The notes under the pieces were generated by a model, which was not told where the DNA came from, did no database searches, and saw only the letters and a program-made list of their open reading frames with translations. Shown here one piece after another: positions 8,129 to 15,566 of a stretch of 61,527 bases of DNA. The stretch is from an uncultured Clostridia bacterium (GTDB lineage Bacteria > Bacillota > Clostridia > Peptostreptococcales > Anaerovoracaceae). The first letter of the stretch is position 1; each line of letters begins with the position of its first letter. The position numbers were made by a program, and so were the translations under genes. Where the stretch lies: NCBI GenBank assembly GCA_934255135.1, contig CAKQMV010000011.1:1-61527 (forward strand), given 5' to 3'.

Positions 8129-8873
8129 AACAGGTAACAAGAGAGGCAATTATATCGTTGAATCTGCAATTTGTCTGCCAATGGCAATAGTTGCTTTAAT
8201 GGTGCTGTTTTCTGTTATTCTGATGTATTCGTGTATTGAGGATGCAAATTATATAGCAGCATCTGAAGTCAGGCGTGCTTCTGTTGAAGGGTTATATAAA
8301 GAATATGATGCTACACTGCCTTTTCGTATAGATAAGCGTGTAAAGATTCATTCCCAAGTTAAATCAATAAATATTTCAGATTATGGCTACAAATGTCATA
8401 AGTGGGCTAACGATGAGATTATAGCTGTCAGATATACTCTGTTTCTTGAAACATCGAATCCAATCGGGATTGCTTCATCAGCGAAGTATACACTCTCATG
8501 TGCGTCACGTGCATATGTAGGAAAGACTCGCGATGTAAGGAATATGACTGCTGAAGAATTTGAGGAAACAGGGGATGAAACAGTTCTGATCTTTCCTAAA
8601 GCTGGTGAGAGATATCACAGAAATGGATGCAGTGTGCTTAAATCAGCATGCAGACTTACTTCGCTTTCATCAGATGTAAAGAGACAATACTCAAGCTGCA
8701 GGCTTTGTAAGAGTGAGGATGCTACTTTAGGAGCAGCTGTTTATATATTCCCTAGTGATGGAGAATCATATCATCTGCCTGGCTGCGGAACACTTGAAAG
8801 AAATTTCATAGAAATAATGAAAAAGACTGCAAGAGACAGAGGTTACACGCCTTGTCTGAAGTGTGGCGGTTAA
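8091..8873 (+). CDS. TadE-like pseudopilin with tandem HxxxC-CxxC module
   Basis: 260 aa. The N-terminus has a pilin-type anchor (GNYIVESAICLPMAIVALMV, with Val-Glu at 23-24). The C-terminal third holds two copies of one module: H176-x3-C180-x22-C203-x2-C206 and H228-x3-C232-x22-C255-x2-C258. Each copy is preceded by V-x-IFP. The spacing is the same in both, and the pattern is like the metal-binding site of Ada-type domains, so zinc binding or disulfides are likely. The protein should be exported by the Tad machine. The start is uncertain: ATG8091 and ATG8103 both read in frame, with only a weak AAGG upstream of 8091. Confidence 0.7.
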   Translation: MENNMSLMMNINRTGNKRGNYIVESAICLPMAIVALMVLFSVILMYSCIEDANYIAASEVRRASVEGLYKEYDATLPFRIDKRVKIHSQVKSINISDYGYKCHKWANDEIIAVRYTLFLETSNPIGIASSAKYTLSCASRAYVGKTRDVRNMTAEEFEETGDETVLIFPKAGERYHRNGCSVLKSACRLTSLSSDVKRQYSSCRLCKSEDATLGAAVYIFPSDGESYHLPGCGTLERNFIEIMKKTARDRGYTPCLKCGG

Positions 8874-8890
8874 TAAAGGGAGTTTTGGCG

Positions 8891-9214
8891 ATGAAGAAAA
8901 GTCTTAGGCAAAGTATTACAGGATACAATATGCCTTTATATATGCAGGAAATACTGTGCAATAATTATTGCCCCAATTTCCTAAAGATGACAATTATAAA
9001 TGAGAGCAATTCATATATGTTTTATTATGAAACAGGAGTAAGAAGGAAGCTTGATTACAGAAAGCTGACAACACGGGATAAGCTTGTACTTCTTATGAAT
9101 CTGATGACTGTTAATTTTGAAAACGAAGAATGGCTAGTGAAAGGAGAAAGCTATCTTCTTGAACCAGAGCTTATTTATTCTATGGTTAAACAAAGGGGGT
9201 GCGGCAACCGTTGA
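8891..9214 (+). pseudogene. DUF6382 gene, 5' part, interrupted by the prophage
   Basis: The first 98 codons (8891-9184) belong to a DUF6382-type protein, a family of clostridial Tad loci often joined to FHA domains. The stretch YMFYYETGVRRKLDYRKL and the segment LLEPELIYSM fit the family. After Met98 the frame runs into prophage DNA and stops nine codons later. The rest of the gene is at 46248-46484; joining at the core TCTATGG gives one 175-aa frame. GGGAG before ATG8891 supports the start; an earlier in-frame start would overlap the gene upstream without a ribosome site. The reconstructed protein lacks an FHA domain. Confidence 0.82.
9175..9189 (+). repeat. attL core
   Basis: The sequence is TTATTCTATGGTTAA; the matching site at 46241-46255 is TTAATCTATGGATAA. 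The 13 identical of 15 positions include the uninterrupted 7-bp TCTATGG (9179-9185). Outer TTA and TAA are inverted, as in lambda-type core sites. The core lies inside the DUF6382 coding frame. Confidence 0.8.
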
Positions 9215-9234
9215 TATAACTGCAATAGTTGCCG
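9202..9234. other. Hairpin between attL core and arm sites
   Basis: CGGCAAC (9202-9208) can pair with GTTGCCG (9228-9234), followed by TATTTT. It could end transcription of the interrupted DUF6382 gene or of integrase-side reads, or bind a recombination factor. The right end has a comparable hairpin at 46155-46184. Confidence 0.5.
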
Positions 9235-9305
9235 TATTTTCGGGCTTTTAACGATTTTATTATATTACTAAAAAGTTGTAAAAAATGGTGTGAAATTGAG
9301 CTTAT

Positions 9306-9326
9306 AAGTAACAAACAAGTAACAAA
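9306..9326 (+). repeat. Left integrase arm-type sites
   Basis: AAGTAACAAA at 9306-9315 and 9317-9326, separated by C. The same pair, with one change, lies at 46106-46126 in the same orientation. Both pairs sit about 115 bp inside their core, as expected for arm sites bound by the N-terminal domain of a Tn916/lambda-type integrase. Confidence 0.75.
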
Positions 9327-9328
9327 TA

Positions 9329-10504
9329 TCATAGGTCATATTTATCAATTTCAGCGATCAAATCCTCAATATACGCATGTGTATATATACTTTCGGTTAT
9401 GTCAGATGAAGCATGTCCGATAATCTTTTTCAGGAGTATAGGATTGAGCTTAGATGCAGTTGCAACCGTTGCGAAAGTATGACGGCATTCATGTGGTGTT
9501 CTTTCAATTTTGAATTCTTCCATAAAGAGATCATAGAACATAGTTTTGTATCTTGAATATATCAGTTGCTTTCCATCGTTGCCGCAGAATAGATATTCAC
9601 CGGTACATTCTTTCAATCGCTTTTCCAATAGTGGCAATATCTTCTTATGGATAGGAACAATTCTTTTTGCCGCCTTCGTTTTAGTTCCTTTAAGGTCAAT
9701 CCACCTTTCATTTATATGCACATCAGATGGCTTTATTTCCAGCAATTCACCTATTCTCATGCCTGTATATAGCATTACAAGAATGCTGTCCATCAAATGT
9801 ACACCAGTAAGTACATTTTTACGAGTTGTGATCTGCATCCAGTTAATATTCTCCCAGACAGTCTTAACTTCCTGCTTACTATATGGCTTTTTATCTTTCT
9901 TTTCGACCTTGGATGTCAGCTTGACAAATGATGAATAATCCTTTTCAACAATATCATTTTCCATACACAGCTTATATATTACATGATACAGCACAAGAAT
10001 ATTGTTCTGTGTAGATTTGGACATGTCGGAATACTGATCAATAACATTCTGCAGATGTGCAAGCTTGATTTCCCTTATTCGCATATTTTTTAGGGTGCCG
10101 CACTTCTGATAAGCAGTTTCATAACTGACTTTTGAGGATCGCTTCATGTCTTTGATGTCCTTTTCGTATAACATGTTATACACCTGCTCAAATGTGATAT
10201 TCTTCTTGTCAATGTCAAAAGGATTCTTGTTGTACTCAGCAAGTGCAATCATCGCATCCGACCTTGTCTCATAGTAGCCGATGCACTGCTGGACTTGTCT
10301 TGCTTTCTTTGGTTGTGCTTCCTTGTATGCTTCATATTGTTCTGTTACCTGTTGATATAGGTCAGGTGTCAGAATACCTGCCAGAAAGCCAATATCCGGC
10401 ACTGCCGGTGCTAATTCAAATTTAGTGGTGATATACACACCGTATGGCCTTTTCCTTTTGCCGGATAGCTTCCGGATGCTTCCATATCCATTCGGATTTC
10501 TCAA
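9329..10504 (-). CDS. int: Phage tyrosine integrase
   Basis: Catalyses integration and, with an excisionase, excision of the prophage. The C-terminal catalytic domain shows the conserved set: Arg in YTGMRIGELLEI, Lys near KTKAAKRIVP, HECRHTF, GHASSDITESIY with the Tyr nucleophile. The N-terminal third (NPNGYGSIRKLSGKRKRPYG) is the arm-binding type. The open frame extends to 10633, but RC AAAGGGAG precedes TTG10504 by 8 nt and the usual N-terminal motif starts here, so I choose TTG10504 (391 aa); GTG10513 is the alternative. Its stop lies only 3 bp from the left arm sites, as is common. Confidence 0.93.
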   Translation of the reverse strand: MRNPNGYGSIRKLSGKRKRPYGVYITTKFELAPAVPDIGFLAGILTPDLYQQVTEQYEAYKEAQPKKARQVQQCIGYYETRSDAMIALAEYNKNPFDIDKKNITFEQVYNMLYEKDIKDMKRSSKVSYETAYQKCGTLKNMRIREIKLAHLQNVIDQYSDMSKSTQNNILVLYHVIYKLCMENDIVEKDYSSFVKLTSKVEKKDKKPYSKQEVKTVWENINWMQITTRKNVLTGVHLMDSILVMLYTGMRIGELLEIKPSDVHINERWIDLKGTKTKAAKRIVPIHKKILPLLEKRLKECTGEYLFCGNDGKQLIYSRYKTMFYDLFMEEFKIERTPHECRHTFATVATASKLNPILLKKIIGHASSDITESIYTHAYIEDLIAEIDKYDL

Positions 10505-10540
10505 GGAAATCACTCCCTTTCTTGTTTGCTCTTTATGGCA

Positions 10541-10564
10541 TTGGCAACACTCATATATTGCCAA
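10541..10564. other. Inverted repeat in the integrase leader
   Basis: TTGGCAA (10541-10547) and TTGCCAA (10558-10564) are inverted with a 10-nt loop, about 40 bp upstream of the integrase start. It could be an operator or a leader hairpin that tunes int expression. Confidence 0.35.
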
Positions 10565-10668
10565 ATTCACGAAAATAAGGTTATAGCTACCATTGATAGC
10601 GATTGTGTTGTCAGAATATAATAAATCAAGCAAAAGTTCCTATCTTTAGAACAGAAAGGAAGATTCAG

Positions 10669-10773
10669 ATGAATAAGCAAGAGTATATCGAAGCAATCGT
10701 AAGACTGCTGGAAAAGACTTCTAAAATGCAGCTTATAGACTACATATACAGACTACTTGAAAAAAGAGCCTAA
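10669..10773 (+). CDS. Small conserved-type phage protein, 34 aa
   Basis: The frame begins with ATG after a good AGAAAGGAAG ribosome site and encodes MNKQEYIEAIVRLLEK followed by TSKMQLIDYIYRLLEKRA. Short helical proteins of this kind (pattern: charged N-terminus, then LLxxT...L...I) are frequent beside integrases and repressors of clostridial phages. The function is unknown. It points toward the repressor gene and overlaps its 3' end by 21 bp on the opposite strand. Confidence 0.6.
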   Translation: MNKQEYIEAIVRLLEKTSKMQLIDYIYRLLEKRA

Positions 10774-11166
10774 CATTTGCTTAACACTTACTACTTGATC
10801 CTCATTTAAATCACGCAACATTTTAGATAAAGATAAGAAATCATCATCATACATATTTCTCAGAACAACATTTCTGAAATCAATATCCTCAACAAGTCTT
10901 ACAGTGACATCAACCATGATGTCATTATTTTTTTCCATTTCAGGAGTTACTTTTTCTTCAATTAGATCGGACAAAGCAATTCCAAAATAATCCGCTAATT
11001 TCTGGACATTGTTCATGCGTGGCATTTTCTTTCCTTTTAACCAATCGTGAAATGTAGGAGCTGAAACACCAACTATTTCTGCCATTTCCTTTTGATTCTT
11101 ATCAAACTTCTCCATATAGCTTTTTAGATTCTTTGTGAAAATATCTACAGTCCATTCTTTAGTCAT
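10753..11166 (-). CDS. CI-like XRE-family repressor
   Basis: Likely maintains lysogeny by binding the operators at 11206-11326. The 137-aa protein has an XRE helix-turn-helix at about residues 23-70 (NQKEMAEIVGVSAPTFHDWL). The C-terminal part is acidic and helical, with no S24 peptidase, so RecA-driven self-cleavage is not expected. It is divergent from cro across a lambda-like double promoter region. The start ATG11166 has the ribosome site AGAAAGGA. Confidence 0.82.
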   Translation of the reverse strand: MTKEWTVDIFTKNLKSYMEKFDKNQKEMAEIVGVSAPTFHDWLKGKKMPRMNNVQKLADYFGIALSDLIEEKVTPEMEKNNDIMVDVTVRLVEDIDFRNVVLRNMYDDDFLSLSKMLRDLNEDQVVSVKQMLGSFFK

Positions 11167-11209
11167 TGCTACAATCCTTTCTAATAATATGATTTTGTTT
11201 GACAGCTAA

Positions 11210-11238
11210 ATTTTAATTCATATTAGCCAAAAAGTAAA
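11210..11238 (-). promoter_or_regulatory. Putative leftward promoter for the repressor
   Basis: On the minus strand TTTACT (11233-11238) and TAAAAT (11210-11215) are separated by 17 bp. An operator half-site lies in the spacer. Confidence 0.6.
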
Positions 11239-11269
11239 TTGATATCGTTAAAAAATTAGCCAAAAGCTA

Positions 11270-11298
11270 TTGACTACAGAAAATAGTTATTGTAATAT
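11270..11298 (+). promoter_or_regulatory. Rightward early promoter (PR-like)
   Basis: TTGACT (11270-11275), 17-bp spacer, TAATAT (11293-11298). Operators overlap the -35 and lie downstream of the start point. Confidence 0.8.
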
Positions 11299-11367
11299 AA
11301 CATCATAAAAATTAGCCAATAGCTAATAACCGATGGTTAAATTGAGTATGAAGAGAGGGGTGAGAAG

Positions 11368-11574
11368 ATGACAAAGATCACAATGAAGGCGGCAAGAGTA
11401 AACGCAGGACTAACGCAGCAAGATGTTGCAAATGAGCTGGATGTTGCCCCATCTACAGTGCGGAATTGGGAAAGCGGAGTAACAACACCGAAGTTGGCAC
11501 ATTTTGTTCGATTATGTCAGCTTTATAAAGTGCCGATGGACGGTATTTTTTTTGAGAATACAATTAGCTATTAG
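11368..11574 (+). CDS. Cro-like XRE-family regulator
   Basis: First gene of the early transcript, 68 aa, nearly all of it a helix-turn-helix domain (ARVNAGLTQQDVANELDVAP, then STVRNWESG). Expected to counter the repressor at shared operators and to turn early transcription down. Strong ribosome site GAGAGGGGTGAGAAG. Its stop codon lies inside a further operator-like palindrome (11561-11581), which offers feedback at the gene end. Confidence 0.85.
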   Translation: MTKITMKAARVNAGLTQQDVANELDVAPSTVRNWESGVTTPKLAHFVRLCQLYKVPMDGIFFENTISY

Positions 11575-11581
11575 CTAATTG
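11561..11581. promoter_or_regulatory. Operator-like 21-bp palindrome at the cro stop codon
   Basis: Half-site CAATTAGCTA (11561-11570), central T, half-site TAGCTAATTG (11572-11581). It is symmetric except for the centre base and shares TTAGC/GCTAA with the operators upstream. It has no T-run, so an operator is likelier than a terminator. Confidence 0.65.
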
Positions 11582-11597
11582 TGCGAGAGGTGACAAG

Positions 11598-11777
11598 ATG
11601 AGAGTTGAAGAAGTTGCAAAGCTGCTGGACACAACACCGGCAACAATCAGAATCGGCTTGCAGCAGGGAGTATTTCCATTCGGAGTTGCGTTCAAAAGTA
11701 GTGAGAACAACAAGAACTATACATATGTGCTTTATCCGGAAAAGGTCAGGGAATACTGCGGAAAACAGGAAGGGTGA
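11598..11777 (+). CDS. Small DNA-binding protein, excisionase/MerR-like
   Basis: A 59-aa protein starting MRVEEVAKLLDTTPATIRIG, a helix-turn-helix pattern of Xis/MerR-type proteins, and ending with a wing-like segment NNKNYTYVLYPEKVREY. It lies just after cro with the ribosome site GAGAGGTGA. It may act as excisionase or as an early regulator; the choice is inference. A longer frame on the same strand (from 11605) is a shadow of it. Confidence 0.6.
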   Translation: MRVEEVAKLLDTTPATIRIGLQQGVFPFGVAFKSSENNKNYTYVLYPEKVREYCGKQEG

Positions 11778-11804
11778 AGTACTACTTATTAAAGGAGAAT
11801 AGCA

Positions 11805-11933
11805 ATGAGAACAATTAAAGAAACAATCAAGCTCATCAGAGAAGCTGAAGGCAAAGAAGCAATTTGGACATTTCTCCTAATTGGAGAACTTGTGGCAATC
11901 CTCATTGCTTACAACTATGCACTGTATTTTTAG
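11805..11933 (+). CDS. Small membrane protein, 42 aa
   Basis: MRTIKETIKLIREAEGKEAI followed by a hydrophobic helix (WTFLLIGELVAILIAYNYAL). One membrane pass is predicted. Good ribosome site AAAGGAG. Function unknown; its place in the early operon suggests a host-interaction or regulatory role. Confidence 0.55.
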   Translation: MRTIKETIKLIREAEGKEAIWTFLLIGELVAILIAYNYALYF

Positions 11934-11949
11934 AAAGGAGGTGAGCAGG

Positions 11950-12171
11950 ATGAGAGGACCTAATATCGGAAGCTTCAAGTCTAGCGGCCTTGGAGCAGTA
12001 GCAAAGGCTTATATCGAGATACCACTAACTCGCTACAATGAGTTGCTACACAAGGAAGTGCTGCATGACTATCAGAAGCGCCTTGTTGAGAACAACAAGT
12101 TCAGAACTGATTACGAGTGCGCTCTATGGGACGTCGAACCCGTAGAGAAAGAGAAGTTAAAAGGAGAGTAA
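11950..12171 (+). CDS. Early phage protein of unknown function, 73 aa
   Basis: Starts at ATG11950 after a near-perfect AAAGGAGGTGA. The sequence begins MRGPNIGSFKSSGLG and continues with a charged helical part (NELLHKEVLHDYQKRL). No family recognised. Followed after 3 bp by the next early gene, so it is translated as part of the operon. Confidence 0.6.
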   Translation: MRGPNIGSFKSSGLGAVAKAYIEIPLTRYNELLHKEVLHDYQKRLVENNKFRTDYECALWDVEPVEKEKLKGE

Positions 12172-12174
12172 CAC

Positions 12175-12444
12175 ATGAGTGCATTAAACGGCTACGGAAA
12201 GCCGGAGCAGGTTAAGAGCGAAATTATCGGCAAGTTCAATTTCTTCCTCAAAGAACTCGACAAGCGAATCTACGAGGAAAATGTCATTAAGGCGATAATG
12301 ATCAACATTAAAGGGCTTGATAAGGAAATGGCCAAGGAGGTCATTGACAGAAAGCTCGATGCGATGATTGCGAAATACAGCAAAATCGAGAACCTATCAA
12401 CTAGAGAGCTTGAGAAACACATTGATTCTATTTTCGGGGATTAA
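12175..12444 (+). CDS. Early phage protein of unknown function, 89 aa
   Basis: Mainly helical and charged (MSALNGYGKPEQVKSEIIGK, then FNFFLKELDKR). Ribosome site AAAAGGAGAG. No domain recognised. It lies between the small early genes and the DUF1351/RecT recombination pair. Confidence 0.6.
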   Translation: MSALNGYGKPEQVKSEIIGKFNFFLKELDKRIYEENVIKAIMINIKGLDKEMAKEVIDRKLDAMIAKYSKIENLSTRELEKHIDSIFGD

Positions 12445-12486
12445 TAATTGATTAGTTATCACTAAAAGAACAGAGGAGTAAACACA

Positions 12487-12801
12487 ATGAAAACAAAGGA
12501 GTTCACAGAGATGACAAGAGAAGAGCAGAAAGAAGACATCTGCAAAGATCTAATTAAGAGAGCAGAGGATTTTGCGATGACTACGCGCATCTTCTTAGCA
12601 AAGGTAAAAATGAAAGAAGGAGATGCAGAGGCTGAGGCTATTTCTGACAAAATCAAGGACACTTTCTTAACTGAAGTCGATAAGTACAAGGCTATGACAG
12701 TCGGCGAGATTGCAAAAGATTCTCTCATGATGCTACTGAAAGAACTAGATGCAGAGAATTTCGCAGAAATGATGAAGGAGGCCTTAGGAGCAATTGAGTA
12801 A
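12487..12801 (+). CDS. Early phage protein of unknown function, 104 aa
   Basis: A charged helical protein (MKTKEFTEMTREEQKEDICK). Ribosome site AGAGGAG. Its 3' end overlaps the start of the DUF1351 gene by 8 bp, which ties it to the recombination module. No known family; a partner of the RecT system is possible but not shown. Confidence 0.6.
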   Translation: MKTKEFTEMTREEQKEDICKDLIKRAEDFAMTTRIFLAKVKMKEGDAEAEAISDKIKDTFLTEVDKYKAMTVGEIAKDSLMMLLKELDAENFAEMMKEALGAIE

Positions 12802-13630
12802 CGAACTAATCACACTGGAGCAGGCGGTTAAGTTAACCTCACGATTTGATGAGATAACTGCCGAGCTCGAAAGAAAGAAGTCTCTTGTCGAGGCGATGCT
12901 TGTGACAGAGGACAGCAGAAAAGACGCTAAGTCAATTAGGGCGCAGCTGAACAAAGAATCCAAGGTGTATGCCGAGGAGTTCAAAACAATCAAGGCTGCA
13001 GTACTAGAACCTTGGAATCAGGTCGAAGCTGAGTATAAGGAGAAAATCTCGAAACAGTATGCGTCCATGGACACGCTGCTGAAATCCAAAATTGATGAAA
13101 TTGAGGACGGGCTCAAAAAAGAAAAGGAGACCGAGCTAGTTGAGTTCTTCGAAGAGTCTAAGTTAGCGCTTGGGTTGCTCTTCGTTGAATTCGCTGACTT
13201 GGATATCAAGGTCGGTCTCAGTACAAGTTTATCAAGTTGCAAGAAGGAAATCAAAGGCAAGCTTGACGGTATCTCAGATGATTTAAGCGCGATTGGCGAC
13301 AATGCTGAGATTCTTGCCGAGTACCAAAATAATGGGTTCAAGTTGAGCCTTGCAATCCAGACTATCAATGAACGCAAGCAGGCTATAAGACACGCAGAGG
13401 AGCTTAAGGCGAAGAGAGAAAGAGAAGCAGAGGAAGAAGCTCAGAGAATCGCAGAGATGGAGATGGCTACACAGTCAGTGGCTCCGGAAGCTGCAGAGGT
13501 GACTATCGAACCACCTAAGGAGGAGAAGAAGAAATTCATGCTTACCTTCCAGGTGATGGGTACACGCGATGAGCTTGTCGCTCTGAAGAAATTCCTCGAT
13601 GAAAACAATTATTCATACAAAAATGCATAA
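12794..13630 (+). CDS. DUF1351 protein, phage recombination-associated
   Basis: 278 aa. Long coiled-coil-like protein with the layout of DUF1351 proteins, which are found next to RecT in Gram-positive phages and are thought to assist single-strand annealing. A Glu/Arg-rich helix (about 195-220) leads to a small C-terminal domain (KKKFMLTFQVMGTRDELVAL). It starts with TTG12794 inside the end of the previous gene; TTAGGAG and an upstream AAGGAGG serve as ribosome sites. Immediately before recT. Confidence 0.75.
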   Translation: MSNELITLEQAVKLTSRFDEITAELERKKSLVEAMLVTEDSRKDAKSIRAQLNKESKVYAEEFKTIKAAVLEPWNQVEAEYKEKISKQYASMDTLLKSKIDEIEDGLKKEKETELVEFFEESKLALGLLFVEFADLDIKVGLSTSLSSCKKEIKGKLDGISDDLSAIGDNAEILAEYQNNGFKLSLAIQTINERKQAIRHAEELKAKREREAEEEAQRIAEMEMATQSVAPEAAEVTIEPPKEEKKKFMLTFQVMGTRDELVALKKFLDENNYSYKNA

Positions 13631-13649
13631 ATAAAAAGGAGATTGAACC

Positions 13650-14516
13650 ATGGCAAATGATATGACAGTTCAACAGGAAAGAAAGATGACCTTCTCGATG
13701 AAGATGGGAAGCGCAGGCTTCCAGAAGGTGATTCTTAACACCTTGCAGGATCCTAAGAGAGCAGCGAGATTTACTGCAGCGATTACTTCAGCGGTAAGCA
13801 ATCAGCCTGATCTGCAGGCTTGCGATGCTTCAACAATTCTATCAGGAGCGCTGCTTGGTGAGTCACTTAACTTAAGCCCTTCACCACAGCTCGGACAGTA
13901 CTACCTTGTACCGTTCAAGGATAGAAAGAACAACAGAACAACTGCCACATTCATTCTTGGATACAAAGGGTATGTGCAGCTTGCGCTCAGATCAGGTTAC
14001 TATGAGAGACTCAACGTCTTTGAAATCAAAGAGGGTGAGCTTATCTCGTTCAATCCTCTGACAGAAGAACTTGAGCTTTCAATCATTCAGGATGACGCTG
14101 AGAGAACAGCAAAAAAGACCATCGGCTATGCTGCGACATTCAAGTATATGAATGGCTTTACTAAGACAATTTACTGGAGCAGAGAAAAGATGGAAGCTCA
14201 TGCACTTCAGTATTCAGCAGGATACAAGGCTAAGAAAGGTTATACCTACTGGGAGAAAGACTTCGACGGAATGGCTAAAAAGACGATGCTCAGGCAGTTA
14301 ATCTCTAAGTGGGGTGTTATGTCTACTGAACTCGAAACAGCCCTCAGAAACGATGACTCAGTCGTTGTGAATGATGGGCAAGGCTACTTTGAACCAGAAG
14401 AACCACAGCAGGCTACACCGCCTCAGGACGATGTGATTGAGGCTGATTTTGAGGAAGTGCCGGAAGAGTCAGGAAGCACAGACGGAGTAGAACAGGTGAC
14501 CTTAGATGAATTATAA
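13650..14516 (+). CDS. recT: RecT-family single-strand annealing protein
   Basis: Anneals complementary single strands during phage recombination. 288 aa with the family core from about 15 to 235: SNQPDLQACDASTILSGALL, the segment GYYLVPF-like QYYLVPFKDR, FILGYKGYVQLALRSG and DGMAKKTMLRQL. The C-terminal tail is acidic and disordered, as usual. Ribosome site AAAAGGAG. No RecE-type exonuclease follows; an MBL-fold gene overlaps its 3' end instead. Confidence 0.92.
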   Translation: MANDMTVQQERKMTFSMKMGSAGFQKVILNTLQDPKRAARFTAAITSAVSNQPDLQACDASTILSGALLGESLNLSPSPQLGQYYLVPFKDRKNNRTTATFILGYKGYVQLALRSGYYERLNVFEIKEGELISFNPLTEELELSIIQDDAERTAKKTIGYAATFKYMNGFTKTIYWSREKMEAHALQYSAGYKAKKGYTYWEKDFDGMAKKTMLRQLISKWGVMSTELETALRNDDSVVVNDGQGYFEPEEPQQATPPQDDVIEADFEEVPEESGSTDGVEQVTLDEL

Positions 14517-15234
14517 GATTATTGCAACAGGAAGTAGAGGTAATGCCCTTGCTATATGCGAGGGCTGCCTAACATTCCTCATTGACTGCGGCGTTCCGTA
14601 CAAGATGGTTAAGGACCTAAAGCTTGATTTCATCTTCTTGACTCATGAACACGCAGACCATATGAGAATTACAACGATTAAGAAGGCCCTTTACAATTGC
14701 CCACTCTGTAAAGTAGTGGCTGCGCCACATCTTTATAACAAGCTTATAAGCTCTGGTATTTCCGCGAAGAGGATATTCACCTTCGGCCCGGATGCTCAGA
14801 TGATATTTAGCAAACATAAAACAAGCATCGTTGCATCATACTTCGCACTTGTACACGATATACCTAATGTTGGATGGAGGCTATCGCTCGAAACAAAACA
14901 AGCGACAAACGATAAGCCAAGCGATAAGCCAAGCGATAAGTCAAGCGATAGTATCGCGACACTTATGTATGCAACAGACACTTCTGAGATTGACCATATC
15001 GAAATGCCAGACCTCGATTATTACTTCCTCGAAGCTAATTACGAGGACGACGAGCTTGAGGCAAGAATGGCTGAGAAAATAAGAAATGGCGAGTATTCAT
15101 ATGAGGCAAGAGTTCGCGAAAGCCACCTTTCGAAGGCTCAAGCTGACAAGTGGCTTGCGAACAATGCTGGAGAGAACAGCAGATTCATATATATGCATCA
15201 GCATATAGAGGTGACGAACAATGAACAGATCTGA
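14506..15234 (+). CDS. MBL-fold metallo-hydrolase of the phage recombination module
   Basis: 242 aa. Metallo-beta-lactamase fold with the metal motif THEHADH (about 45-51) and an Asp in MYATDTSE; the His of YMHQH is near the C-terminus. Such proteins often follow recT in Firmicutes phages and may act as nucleases, but the activity is not known. A DKPS-DKPS-DKSS linker encoded by three 12-bp repeats (14911-14946) sits in the middle of the domain and looks like a slippage expansion. Overlaps recT by 11 bp. Confidence 0.78.
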   Translation: MNYKIIATGSRGNALAICEGCLTFLIDCGVPYKMVKDLKLDFIFLTHEHADHMRITTIKKALYNCPLCKVVAAPHLYNKLISSGISAKRIFTFGPDAQMIFSKHKTSIVASYFALVHDIPNVGWRLSLETKQATNDKPSDKPSDKSSDSIATLMYATDTSEIDHIEMPDLDYYFLEANYEDDELEARMAEKIRNGEYSYEARVRESHLSKAQADKWLANNAGENSRFIYMHQHIEVTNNEQI

Positions 15235-15556
15235 GAGAAGGCGCTTAGACAGAGTTGTTAAGGAAGTCAATAGCCCTGTTAAGTATGAACTGACATCATA
15301 TCAGATTGAGCAGATTAAGCAGAATGCAACTAATGAAGCTGTGGAAATCATTGAATCTAATCTGATTAAAGTTATGTTCTCGCTACCGATATTAGTAGCT
15401 CATTGGGAATTTGGCTTCGGTCCGAAACGATGTGAGAGGCTTGCGAACCGCATCTGCGAGGAATACGTAGATAAGTATAAAGGTGGCAAAATGACACCTG
15501 ACGAGTTCGCGCAGCTTGTTGGAGACTTAACTGGCGTCAAGATAGTAGATGAGTAA
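15221..15556 (+). CDS. Phage protein of unknown function, 111 aa
   Basis: Basic N-terminus (MNRSERRRLDRVVKEV) and a helical body with the segment HWEFGFGPKRCERLANRICE, a type of small protein common in clostridial phages between recombination genes and ssb. It overlaps the MBL gene by 14 bp. No biochemical function known. Confidence 0.65.
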   Translation: MNRSERRRLDRVVKEVNSPVKYELTSYQIEQIKQNATNEAVEIIESNLIKVMFSLPILVAHWEFGFGPKRCERLANRICEEYVDKYKGGKMTPDEFAQLVGDLTGVKIVDE

Positions 15557-15566
15557 GGAGGCTTAG

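Larger units (their letters stand above)
11206..11326. promoter_or_regulatory. Lysogeny switch operators
   Basis: The region between repressor and cro holds several copies of one half-palindromic motif, TTAGCCA...: TTAGCC at 11223, TTAGCCAAAAGCTAT at 11256-11270, TTAGCCAATAGCTAA at 11312-11326, and AGCTAA at 11204-11209. The second overlaps the -35 box of the rightward promoter, the third lies just after its start, and the first lies in the spacer of the leftward promoter. This is the layout expected of CI/Cro control. Confidence 0.75.

Noticed and set aside
9306..9326. AAGTAACAAA repeats as the att crossover core
   Set aside because: They lie inside the element at both ends and outside the restored gene; the TCTATGG core joins the DUF6382 frame exactly, so these are better read as arm sites.
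9229..9423. Small plus-strand frame over the left end of the prophage
   Set aside because: It runs across arm sites and antisense to integrase, with no ribosome site or motif.
11605..11802. 65-codon frame after cro
   Set aside because: Overlaps the better 11598-11777 frame, which has a helix-turn-helix and a good ribosome site.
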